13,614 nucleotides of DNA from an uncultured Eubacteriales bacterium (GTDB lineage: Bacteria; Bacillota; Clostridia; Oscillospirales; Oscillospiraceae): the NCBI GenBank assembly GCA_900546615.1, contig URDJ01000058.1:1-13614 (forward strand), in the 5' to 3' direction. Position 1 is the first letter of the stretch; each line of letters begins with the position of its first letter. Positions 1-6,065 of the stretch are shown here, in pieces. A model generated the notes under the pieces. It worked only from the letters and a program-made list of their open reading frames with translations, had not been told where the DNA came from and searched no databases. The translations under genes and the position numbers were made by a program.

Positions 1-2
1 AG

Positions 3-491
3 GCGGTGTCCTCGGCGGGCTGCTGCCTGTTCTCGGCGCAGACCTTCGTGCCGGGGGTGTTCTTCAAGCTCGGGCCGAACAGCGCGGTGACAAAGCTGGT
101 GGGCAAGGTAATGCCGCACATGGGGCCGATGGTGGCGCTCATGCTGAATATTACGCCGGCTATAGCCTTCAACTCGCTGCTGCTCCTGCCGCACGCGGAG
201 GCGCTGCGGCGCGCGACGGGACTTAAAATGTTCACGGGCGGTTTCCTCGACCTGGGCGAGCGCTCGTATAATCTCGAGCGGCTGTACAATCTCCGCGAGG
301 GCCTGACGGCGAAGGACGACACGCTGCCCAAGCGCCTGACAAAGGAATTGCAGGATCCCTCAAACCCGAGGACGCGGGTGCCGCTCGAGAAGATGCTGCC
401 GATATACTACAAGACGCGCGGCTGGGACAAGGAGGGCCGCCCGACCAGGCGGAAGCTCCGCCGGCTGGGCATAGAGGAGGCGGCGGGATGA
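3..491 (+). CDS. Aldehyde:ferredoxin oxidoreductase, C-terminal part (5' end outside window)
   Basis: This is the last ~162 codons of a tungsten-dependent aldehyde ferredoxin oxidoreductase (AOR family), which interconverts aldehydes and carboxylates using ferredoxin in the cytoplasm. The recognisable part is the C-terminal AOR signature: NLREGLTAKDDTLPKR, then a PLEKMLPIYYKTRGWD segment and PTRRKLRRLGI. The GCC motif near the start (about positions 18-26) sits where the family has its last [4Fe-4S] cysteine ligand. The frame is open to the window edge, so the GTG at position 6 is internal and not a start; a full family member is about 600 residues. Its stop overlaps the next start (ATGA, 488-491), so it is coupled to the MoaD-like gene. 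The AOR assignment is confident; the substrate (aromatic, aliphatic or sugar aldehyde) cannot be read from this part. Confidence 0.9.
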   Translation, partial: AVSSAGCCLFSAQTFVPGVFFKLGPNSAVTKLVGKVMPHMGPMVALMLNITPAIAFNSLLLLPHAEALRRATGLKMFTGGFLDLGERSYNLERLYNLREGLTAKDDTLPKRLTKELQDPSNPRTRVPLEKMLPIYYKTRGWDKEGRPTRRKLRRLGIEEAAG

Positions 492-739
492 GCGTCGAGG
501 TCACATACCGGGGCGCTCTGCCGGAGCTGATGGGCCTGTCGGCGGAGCGGGTCGAGGCCGGGACGGTCTCTGAGGTCATGGCGCACATACGGAAACGGTA
601 CTCCAAAGAGGCGTACCGAGAGGCGAAGCGGATGCTGATAGTGGTAAACGGCGAGAGCATACAGCTCCGCCGGGGGTATAAGACGGCTCTGTCGGAGGGA
701 GACCGGCTGAGCTTTCTGCCCATCTGCGGCGGGGGATAA
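488..739 (+). CDS. MoaD/ThiS-family ubiquitin-like protein, AOR-associated
   Basis: An 83-residue beta-grasp protein ending in Gly-Gly-Gly. This is the C-terminal di-glycine tail that MoaD/ThiS proteins use as a thiocarboxylate sulfur donor in molybdopterin or thiamine synthesis. The core fits the fold: VEVTYRGALPEL at the start, a central helix, MLIVVNGESI in the middle, and EGDRLSFLPICGGG at the end. It starts at ATG 488, overlapping the AOR stop by 4 bp, with GAGGAGG at 474-480 seven bases upstream. Location straight after an AOR gene favours a role in the pterin dithiolene of the tungsten cofactor over thiamine synthesis; this is an inference from context. No MoaE or adenylating partner is visible in the window. 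Confidence 0.82.
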   Translation: MSVEVTYRGALPELMGLSAERVEAGTVSEVMAHIRKRYSKEAYREAKRMLIVVNGESIQLRRGYKTALSEGDRLSFLPICGGG

Positions 740-757
740 AATAAAGGAGGAGAGGAA

Positions 758-1978
758 ATGGCGGACTTGGAGAAGGTCAAGCGGGCGTATTACCGCACGT
801 TCCAGGGCGTGTTCGGGGCAGGCGAGAAGTTCATGGCCTGGCGCAAGCCGGAGCTGGTGACGGGGCCGGGCAGCATCAGGGAGATACCGCGGCTGCTGGC
901 CGACGCGGGCGTGACGAAGCCCATGCTGGTCACGGGGCCGAACATCGTGAAGACCATAGGCAAGCGCATCCTGGAGCTGCTGGACGAGGCCGGGATATCC
1001 TGTGCTCTGTTCTCGGAGGTGGAGGCAAACCCCTCGGCGGTGACGGCGGAGCGCATATATCTGCGGTATCAGGAGAACGGCTGCGACGGTTTCATCGCGC
1101 TGGGCGGCGGCTCGCCGATGGATGCGGCGAAGGCGGCGGCGGCGCTGTGCGCGAGGCCGGATAAGCAGCTGACGCAGTTGGCGGGGCTTCTGAAGGTGGG
1201 CCGCCCCATCCCGCCGCTCATCGCGATACCGACGACTTCGGGCACGGGCAGCGAGACGACGGTCGCGGCGGTGATAACGGACCGGGAGACGAACCACAAG
1301 TACGCTATAATGGACCTGCACCTCATCCCGCGCTACGCGATACTCGACCCGGAGCTGACCATCGGTCTGCCGCCGAGGACGACGGCGACGACGGGCATGG
1401 ACGCCCTGACCCACGCGGTGGAGGCGTATTTGTGCTGGACATACAACACGCGGGAGAGCAGGCGCGACGCGGAGGAAGCGGTGCAGAGCGTATTCGTGAA
1501 CCTCGAGAAGGTGTACGCGCACCCGAACGACATAAACGGGCGGCAGGAGATGATGCTGGCGGCTTTCAAGGCGGGCTTTGCCTTCACGCGCTCCAGCGTA
1601 GGCAACGTGCACGCCATAGCGCACACGCTGGGCGGGTTTTACAATACGCCGCACGGGCTTGCGAACGCGGTCATCCTGCCCATCGTGCTCGAGGACTACG
1701 GCGAGGCGGTGTACCCGAAGCTCGCCAGGCTGGCGGAGCTGGCGAAGGTAAAGACCTGCGGCACGACCGAGGAGAAGGCGAAGGCCTTCATAGCGGAGAT
1801 ACGCGCGATGAACCGGCGCATGGGCATCCCGACGGGCTTTGACTTCATAAAGGACGAGGATATCCCGACGATGGTGAAGTACGCGCTGGCCGAAGCGAAC
1901 CCGGTGTACCCGGTGCCGGTGGTCTACAACAAAGAGCGCTGCGCCGCGGTGATCAGGAGAATAAGGCGCGAGGCCTGA
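758..1978 (+). CDS. Iron-containing alcohol dehydrogenase
   Basis: A 406-residue group III (Fe-dependent) alcohol dehydrogenase, of usual family length, interconverting alcohols and aldehydes with NAD(P)H in the cytoplasm. The nucleotide-binding motif GGGSPMDAAK is at 116-125. The four expected metal ligands are all present: D215 and H219 in GMDALTH, H285, and H299 in PHGLANA. H289 matches the additional conserved histidine. The start ATG 758 is preceded by AAAGGAGG at 743-750. It follows the MoaD-like gene by 18 bp on the same strand and is probably co-transcribed. Coupled to AOR, it could reduce the aldehyde to an alcohol, or supply aldehyde in the reverse direction. Substrate is unknown; butanol, propanediol and aromatic alcohols are all possible. 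Confidence 0.93.
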   Translation: MADLEKVKRAYYRTFQGVFGAGEKFMAWRKPELVTGPGSIREIPRLLADAGVTKPMLVTGPNIVKTIGKRILELLDEAGISCALFSEVEANPSAVTAERIYLRYQENGCDGFIALGGGSPMDAAKAAAALCARPDKQLTQLAGLLKVGRPIPPLIAIPTTSGTGSETTVAAVITDRETNHKYAIMDLHLIPRYAILDPELTIGLPPRTTATTGMDALTHAVEAYLCWTYNTRESRRDAEEAVQSVFVNLEKVYAHPNDINGRQEMMLAAFKAGFAFTRSSVGNVHAIAHTLGGFYNTPHGLANAVILPIVLEDYGEAVYPKLARLAELAKVKTCGTTEEKAKAFIAEIRAMNRRMGIPTGFDFIKDEDIPTMVKYALAEANPVYPVPVVYNKERCAAVIRRIRREA

Positions 1979-2193
1979 GCGGGCGCGCGGCAGCTTGTCG
2001 AAGAAGGCACGGCCTTCTTCGACAAAAGGGATTGCACTCCGCTCCGCGCCTCGGTTGTCCGCCAAAGGCGGACAATTCGACACTCCGCTCCGCGAGAAGT
2101 ATTTTCGGCGACGTACACGCCGCCGCCGAAAATGATTGAATTCTATTTCGCGGCTGCGGCCGCGAAACTCTGCGAGGCTTTTTCGACAGACTG
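1979..2193. repeat. Non-coding hairpin array with direct repeats
   Basis: No gene is supported here. Four hairpins occur in about 170 bp. The first is a perfect 14-bp stem, 1995-2008 with 2012-2025, loop ACG. The second is a 9-bp stem, 2055-2063 with 2067-2075. The third is a 10-bp stem, 2101-2110 with 2124-2133. The fourth is a 9-bp stem, 2146-2154 with 2159-2167. The 14-mer CACTCCGCTCCGCG occurs twice, at 2035-2048 and 2081-2094, each time shortly after a hairpin. None of the hairpins is followed by a clean T run, so they do not look like simple terminators. A composite intergenic repeat or an RNA-processing site is more likely. Confidence 0.65.
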
Positions 2194-2222
2194 AGGCTCC
2201 CCTGTGCAGGGGAGCCTTTTTC
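2194..2222 (+). terminator. Rho-independent terminator of the AOR-MoaD-ADH operon
   Basis: A perfect 10-bp stem, AGGCTCCCCT (2194-2203) with AGGGGAGCCT (2208-2217), has a 4-nt loop and runs into TTTTT at 2217-2221. It is the first canonical terminator after the alcohol dehydrogenase stop, about 215 bp downstream. Confidence 0.88.
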
Positions 2223-2235
2223 GCTGCCATGGGGC

Positions 2236-2270
2236 ATAAAAAAGCCGGCGGCATTGCTGCCGTCGGCTTT
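2236..2270 (-). terminator. Rho-independent terminator, minus strand
   Basis: A 13-bp stem with one G·T pair (2241-2253 with 2258-2270) and a 4-nt loop. Read on the minus strand it ends in TTTTTTAT. It lies directly 3' of the structured RNA candidate at 2288-2446 and probably ends that transcript. With the plus-strand terminator at 2194-2222 it insulates the two convergent units. Confidence 0.85.
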
Positions 2271-2287
2271 CCCCGCCGCTGCCGTGG

Positions 2288-2446
2288 GGGTCCTATTATA
2301 ACCTGCACGTCTCCGGCAGGTGGGTCGCCTCTCCTGTGCTTCCACGCTTCCAACTTCCAACATCCCTCTGAATGGGGAGCCGGGAGGCCTGCAATTCACC
2401 CAGGAATGTGGCATCCCTTATTAGTGATGTGGGTTTAAGAGGACCC
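2288..2446 (-). ncRNA. Structured non-coding RNA candidate, possibly 6S RNA (SsrS)
   Basis: On the minus strand the 5' segment GGGTCCTCTTAAACC (2446-2432) pairs with the 3' segment GGTTATAATAGGACCC (2303-2288). This gives a closing stem of about 14 bp with one bulge and one mismatch. It extends inward through CAC/GTG, and further pairing such as GCAGG/CCTGC is possible around a more open middle. A strong terminator follows 17 bases later. A long rod of roughly 160-200 nt with an internal bubble and its own terminator resembles 6S RNA, which binds housekeeping RNA polymerase. The family identity is an impression from shape and sequence feel, not a covariance match. A short reading frame across it (2296-2517, minus) has no ribosome site and looks spurious. 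No convincing promoter was found just before 2446. Confidence 0.5.
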
Positions 2447-2470
2447 AAAAATCCCGCAAACAGGGCAGGA
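2447..2470 (-). terminator. Weak terminator-like hairpin after the DUF1292 gene
   Basis: On the minus strand TCCTGC (2470-2465) pairs with GCGGGA (2457-2452), including one G·T pair, with a 7-nt loop. TTTTT follows at 2451-2447. It could end the DUF1292 mRNA 57 bp after its stop codon. It directly abuts the structured RNA candidate, so it may instead belong to that RNA's 5' leader. Confidence 0.4.
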
Positions 2471-2526
2471 TCAAAAACTTTCACGAAGGCACGGCCATAT
2501 CTGAGCCTATGCCGCATGTATGGAAC

Positions 2527-2820
2527 TTATTCCTCGGTATCCTCGTCTGTCTCCTCGTCAAAGAGCAGTTCCATGAAACGATCGTACACCGCCGCAAGTT
2601 CCTCTTCGTCGTCTACCGAGCAGAACAGCTCCTCACCGTTTTCTTCCTCTATCCTGAGGATGATGTACCCGTAATCCGGGTCATCCTCGTCCATGTCGGC
2701 GGGAAGGAAGGCGGAATACTCTTGTCCGTTATATTCCATCGTAGCCAACTGCTCAAGCTCGAACTCGTTTCCGTCCTCGTCCTCGATGGTTATGAAGCTG
2801 CTGCCGAGATCCTCGTCCAT
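2527..2820 (-). CDS. DUF1292 family protein (YrzB-like), small acidic
   Basis: A 97-residue, very acidic cytoplasmic protein of the DUF1292 family, which is widespread in Firmicutes and has no established biochemical role. The diagnostic part is FITIEDEDGNEFELEQLATMEYNGQEY followed by YIILRIEEENGEE and a C-terminal helix ending in an Asp/Glu-rich tail. The frame is open back to 2871, but the ATG at 2820 is preferred because GGAGG lies eight bases before it and the family starts at this point. Its own promoter (2851-2879) indicates independent transcription from the upstream BofC-like gene. A hairpin at 2447-2470 and a structured RNA candidate follow. In many Firmicutes this family sits near ruvX-type genes; none is seen here. 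Confidence 0.85.
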   Translation of the reverse strand: MDEDLGSSFITIEDEDGNEFELEQLATMEYNGQEYSAFLPADMDEDDPDYGYIILRIEEENGEELFCSVDDEEELAAVYDRFMELLFDEETDEDTEE

Positions 2821-2850
2821 GGCCGTTCCTCCGTCTGTCTTTCTGCTCCT

Positions 2851-2879
2851 ATTGTAACTCATACTCGGCAATAAATCAA
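2851..2879 (-). promoter_or_regulatory. Sigma-A-type promoter of the DUF1292 gene
   Basis: On the minus strand TTGATT (2879-2874) and TACAAT (2856-2851) are separated by exactly 17 bp, about 30 bp upstream of the chosen start. Confidence 0.75.
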
Positions 2880-2913
2880 TCGTATTTTTCTCACAAAAGC
2901 GCGGAAAAATGTC

Positions 2914-3261
2914 TCATGTGCCCAAATCTTCGAGCAATGTGAGCAATTCCTCGCGGTCGGAGACGGCGAGGCCGGTTTTGAGTATCTGCCTGTCGGCGTC
3001 CCGGAGGGTCGAGACCTCGATGTCCGTGAGGGAGACAGGGCTGACGTCGCCGACCGAGGAGAAGACCGCCACGCAGCCCTCGTACTCGCGCAGCACGTAT
3101 TCGGCCTCGGCCAGAGAGCAGCTCGGCACGTAGTCGAACTCGGCCGTGGGGACCGCCTTAGGCTCCGCCGCGGAGCTTATCCCGCCGATTGCCGTCGCAG
3201 CGCACACCGCGGCTGTGCCCGCTATCAGCGCCGTGCCCGCAAGCTTTGTCCATAGCTTCAT
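2914..3261 (-). CDS. Small secreted protein with BofC C-terminal-like domain
   Basis: A 115-residue exported protein. Residues 1-34 are a signal peptide: basic MKLWTK, a hydrophobic Ala/Gly-rich core and an Ala-rich end. The mature part, EAEYVLREYEGCVAVFSS to the DREELLTLLEDLGT end, resembles the C-terminal domain of BofC. In Bacillus BofC is a forespore-secreted inhibitor of SpoIVB signalling. The typical family features are YVLREY(E/D)G, a central hydrophobic strand, L.DA.R..L..G, and a final helix. The start ATG 3261 has AAAGGGG eight bases upstream; a GTG at 3270 in frame would lack spacing. It is divergent to the class A PBP gene. The sporulation role is inferred from the family and from spoIID in the window; a general envelope role remains possible. 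Confidence 0.62.
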   Translation of the reverse strand: MKLWTKLAGTALIAGTAAVCAATAIGGISSAAEPKAVPTAEFDYVPSCSLAEAEYVLREYEGCVAVFSSVGDVSPVSLTDIEVSTLRDADRQILKTGLAVSDREELLTLLEDLGT

Positions 3262-3270
3262 TTTGCACAC

Positions 3271-3300
3271 CCCTTTCGGCTAAATTATCCCACGAAAGGG
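3271..3300 (-). promoter_or_regulatory. Putative promoter with flanking 8-bp inverted repeat
   Basis: CCCTTTCG (3271-3278) and its perfect inverse CGAAAGGG (3293-3300) flank a GATAAT -10-like box on the minus strand (3289-3284). The box lies 22 bp before the BofC-like start codon. There is no good -35, so the promoter may need an activator or an alternative sigma factor. Confidence 0.4.
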
Positions 3301-3342
3301 CAAAAATAATACGCGGCGCAAAATTTACAAATCCTCTACTCC

Positions 3343-3371
3343 TTTTCGATGAAATGTGATATACTTATAAT
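3343..3371 (+). promoter_or_regulatory. Promoter of the class A PBP gene
   Basis: A perfect TATAAT lies at 3366-3371, with only a weak -35 (TTTTCG or TTTCGA, 3343-3349) at 16-17 bp. The 5' leader to the start is about 45 nt and contains a 6-bp stem, GGTGTG/CACACC (3379-3384 and 3398-3403). Confidence 0.6.
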
Positions 3372-3422
3372 TTAGAATGGTGTGAGTGCGAGCGTACCAC
3401 ACCCGCGCACGGAGGTGCTCTC

Positions 3423-5630
3423 TTGCATATGGATAAGCATTCGAAATTAAAGATAGATGCCGGCAAAGCCGCCGATACCGCGGCGGGTACCGTGGTGGGG
3501 GCGGTCGGCCTCGCGGCCAAGATCGTCGTAACGGTTCTGCTCGTGGTTCTCACTACCGTCCTGCTGCTCGGCTGCATCTTCGCCTTTTATGTCAAGACCT
3601 GCCTCGTGGAGGATCTCGACGTCTCGCTCTCGGATTACAAGCTCTCCGAGACGAGCATCATCTACTGCGAGACAAGCCCCGGCGAGTATGAGGAGCTGGC
3701 CACCCTGCACGGCGGCGAGAACCGCATTTGGGTCGACCTCGAGGACGTGCCGGACCATCTGGTCAAGGCTCTCGTCGCCATCGAGGACCACAGGTTCTAT
3801 ACGCACAAGGGCGTGGACTGGTACCGCACGGTCGGCGCGATGTTCACCCTGCTCACCGGCGGGGACGACAGTTTCGGCGGCTCGACGCTCACCCAGCAGC
3901 TCATCAAGACCCTCACCGGCAACAATGAGGTCACGGTGCAGCGCAAGCTCATAGAGATCTTCCAGGCCCTCGAGTTCGAAAAGAAATACGACAAGGACGA
4001 GATACTCGAGTGGTACTTAAACGCCGTTTACTTCGGCGAGGGCGCCTATGGCATCTACACAGCGGCGGAGAAGTACTTCGGCAAGGAGCCGTCGGAGCTG
4101 ACGCTGGCCGAGAGCGCGTCCATCGTCGGCATCGTGAACCTGCCCACCTACTACAGCCCGTTTTACTCCGAGGAGAGCAACAAGACAAGGCAGGAGGCGG
4201 TGCTCAGGAGGATGTACGAGCTGGGCTTCATCAGCTACGACGAGTATACCGAGGCGAAGAACGAGGAGCTGGTGTTCTCCCGCTCGGTGACGGAGGTCGA
4301 GAAGCAGGAGATCTACAGCTACTACGTCGAGGCCGTGAGGAAGGAGGTCATTGAAGACCTCATGGAGCAGAAGGGCGTCAGCCAGGAGACGGCGGCGCAG
4401 CTGCTGTCCTCGGGCGGATACAGGATATACTCCTGCCTTGACCCGTATATCCAGGAGTGCGTGGACAACGTGTACCTGGACGTGGAGAACTTCCCCAAGC
4501 CCTGGAACAACACCTCCCAGCAGTTCCAGTCCGCGATGGTCATAATGGACCCGTACACGGGCGAGGTGCTGGCGATGTCCGGCGGCGTGGGCGAAAAGAA
4601 CGCGAACCTCATCCTCAACAGGGCGACGGACTCGCTCAGGGCGCCCGGCTCCTCCTTCAAGCCGCTGGCGGTGTACGCCCCGGCGATGGAGTACGGCCTC
4701 ATAACCCCCTCCACCCTCGTGAAAGACGCGGAGAGGGAGGAGGTCGAGATGTCGCAGAACTACTGGTACCCGACGAACTCGCCGAACCAGTACGCCGGCA
4801 TCATCACGATAGCGGAGGCGGTCAGGCAGTCGAAGAATACCGTCGCGGCCCAGGTGCTGGACAAGCTGGGCATCCAGCAGTCGGCGAACTTCCTCATCAA
4901 CAAGCTGGGCATCACGAGCCTCGTGGCCGACGACTACAACTACGCGCCCCTCGCGCTGGGCGAGCTGACGAACGGCGTCACCGTTCTGGAGATGGCGCAG
5001 GCTTATTGCCCCTTCGTAAACGCAGGCATCTTCACCGAGGCTCGGACCTATACGAAGGTCACGGACTCGGCGGGGAACCTGATACTCGACAACCAGGCGA
5101 CCACCCACGTGGCCATGAAATCGAGCACCGCGACGAACATGACCTCGATGCTCTACACGGCGGCGACCTCCGGCACCGGCTCTGAGGCGAACTTCTACAC
5201 CATGCCGGTGGCCGGCAAGACCGGCACCTCGTCGGATAACTGGAACCGCTGGTTCGCGGGCTATACGCCCTACTACGTCGGCGTGGTGTGGACAGGCTAC
5301 GACATGCCCGAGTCCATCTCCATCTACGGCAACCCCGCGGCGCAGGTGTGGAAGCGGGTCATGCAGCAGGTGCACGCGGGCCTCGAGTACAAGAGCTTCC
5401 CGAGCGCTGAATGGATAGGCGGCGACACGCAGATATTCGGCGACCTCACCGAGGAAAAGGAGGAGCAGGATAACCCGAAGCCCTCCGAGACGCCCGAGCC
5501 GGACACCACCGACACGCCGGTGACGACGGAAAGCCCGGTGACCACCGATACCCCGGTCTTTACCGAGCCGCCCACCGACCCGGTCGAACCCGTCGAACCG
5601 CCCGACGAAGGCGGCGATATCGCAGCATAA
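3423..5630 (+). CDS. Class A penicillin-binding protein (bifunctional transglycosylase/transpeptidase)
   Basis: A 735-residue membrane-anchored enzyme that polymerises glycan strands and cross-links peptidoglycan outside the cell. A short cytoplasmic N-terminus precedes one transmembrane helix at about 30-57. The GT51 domain has catalytic E121 in EDHRFYTHKG, GGSTLTQQL at 152-160, and the KKYDKDEILEWYLNAVYFG segment at 187-205. The transpeptidase domain has SxxK at S410-K413, SxN at S470-N472 and KTGT at 599-602, so both activities look intact. The C-terminus from about 675 is a Thr/Pro/Glu-rich tail with repeated T-x-x-PV units. GGAGGT (3411-3416) is six bases before TTG 3423 but twelve before ATG 3429, so TTG is the better-spaced start; the ATG would remove two residues. 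It resembles PonA/PBP1a. Confidence 0.94.
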   Translation: MHMDKHSKLKIDAGKAADTAAGTVVGAVGLAAKIVVTVLLVVLTTVLLLGCIFAFYVKTCLVEDLDVSLSDYKLSETSIIYCETSPGEYEELATLHGGENRIWVDLEDVPDHLVKALVAIEDHRFYTHKGVDWYRTVGAMFTLLTGGDDSFGGSTLTQQLIKTLTGNNEVTVQRKLIEIFQALEFEKKYDKDEILEWYLNAVYFGEGAYGIYTAAEKYFGKEPSELTLAESASIVGIVNLPTYYSPFYSEESNKTRQEAVLRRMYELGFISYDEYTEAKNEELVFSRSVTEVEKQEIYSYYVEAVRKEVIEDLMEQKGVSQETAAQLLSSGGYRIYSCLDPYIQECVDNVYLDVENFPKPWNNTSQQFQSAMVIMDPYTGEVLAMSGGVGEKNANLILNRATDSLRAPGSSFKPLAVYAPAMEYGLITPSTLVKDAEREEVEMSQNYWYPTNSPNQYAGIITIAEAVRQSKNTVAAQVLDKLGIQQSANFLINKLGITSLVADDYNYAPLALGELTNGVTVLEMAQAYCPFVNAGIFTEARTYTKVTDSAGNLILDNQATTHVAMKSSTATNMTSMLYTAATSGTGSEANFYTMPVAGKTGTSSDNWNRWFAGYTPYYVGVVWTGYDMPESISIYGNPAAQVWKRVMQQVHAGLEYKSFPSAEWIGGDTQIFGDLTEEKEEQDNPKPSETPEPDTTDTPVTTESPVTTDTPVFTEPPTDPVEPVEPPDEGGDIAA

Positions 5631-5640
5631 AGACAGAAAT

Positions 5641-5667
5641 GTGGGCCGGCAGAAATTGCCGGCCTAC
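5641..5667 (-). repeat. GTAGG-headed hairpin repeat
   Basis: A perfect 8-bp stem, GGCCGGCA (5644-5651) with TGCCGGCC (5657-5664), has a 5-nt loop. On the minus strand it begins GTAGGCC, the same head as the hairpins in the 9.3-10.2 kb element. It lies 13 bp past the PBP stop and has no T run directly after it, so it is a poor terminator, although it may still punctuate the mRNA. Confidence 0.6.
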
Positions 5668-5684
5668 AGAAGCGTAAAAAATGG

Positions 5685-5713
5685 TTGACAATTTAGCTTT
5701 AATGAGTTACAAT
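5685..5713 (+). promoter_or_regulatory. Strong sigma-A-type promoter
   Basis: A consensus TTGACA (5685-5690) and TACAAT (5708-5713) are separated by 17 bp. The promoter drives the 95-aa protein and probably the NlpC/P60 gene. Confidence 0.88.
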
Positions 5714-5756
5714 TCGGTTACACGTTGAGTGTGTACCCGGCAATGGAGGTATTGAA

Positions 5757-6044
5757 ATGGCAGCATCCAAGGAACTGGTATACAAGGGACATCCGCTTCG
5801 GCGCAAGGACAACATCATATATTTCGGCAGCATGGCCGACAAGTATATCATAATGATGCAGATCCTTGAGACGAAGAAGGTGGAGGATCTGGATGTTGCG
5901 ACGCGGGTCGCGGTGCAGCTTCAGCTCACGGACCCTGACCTGAGGAGCAGGGACAGGGTAGTGAAGAAAAGCGAGAAGAGCAGTCTGTACGCAGCCATGG
6001 ACGTGGCGGCGGTGTGGCTGGACCGTGCATTGGCCTCCAAATAA
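5757..6044 (+). CDS. Conserved protein of unknown function (95 aa)
   Basis: A 95-residue soluble protein with no signal peptide or membrane segment. Visible features are a GHPLRRKDNIIYFGSMADKYIIMMQILETKKV segment (about 11-42), suggesting two beta strands and a helix, then LQLTDPDLRSRDRVVKKSEK and a C-terminal helix ending in WLDRALASK. It reads like a conserved single-domain protein seen in gut Clostridia, but I cannot name a family. The start ATG 5757 has GGAGGT at 5745-5750, and a near-consensus promoter lies just upstream. The NlpC/P60 gene begins 21 bp after its stop on the same strand, so both probably share one mRNA. Its function is unknown; co-transcription with a wall hydrolase is the only clue. 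Confidence 0.85.
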   Translation: MAASKELVYKGHPLRRKDNIIYFGSMADKYIIMMQILETKKVEDLDVATRVAVQLQLTDPDLRSRDRVVKKSEKSSLYAAMDVAAVWLDRALASK

Positions 6045-6065
6045 AGCTAAGGTCAGGTCATTTAC

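Noticed and set aside
488..739. ThiS of thiamine synthesis
   Set aside because: The fold is shared, but coupling to AOR and the lack of thi genes favour a cofactor role of the MoaD type.
407..2353. Open frame of 648 codons on the minus strand
   Set aside because: It lies opposite the MoaD-like and alcohol dehydrogenase genes and is Arg/His/Ala-rich low-complexity, typical of an antisense shadow in GC-rich DNA.
2296..2517. 73-codon protein on the minus strand
   Set aside because: It overlaps the structured RNA candidate, has no ribosome site, and the paired segments explain the conservation better.
4017..5375. Open frame of 452 codons on the minus strand
   Set aside because: It is antisense to the PBP gene, whose catalytic motifs are all intact; the composition is Arg/Val/His-rich without domains.
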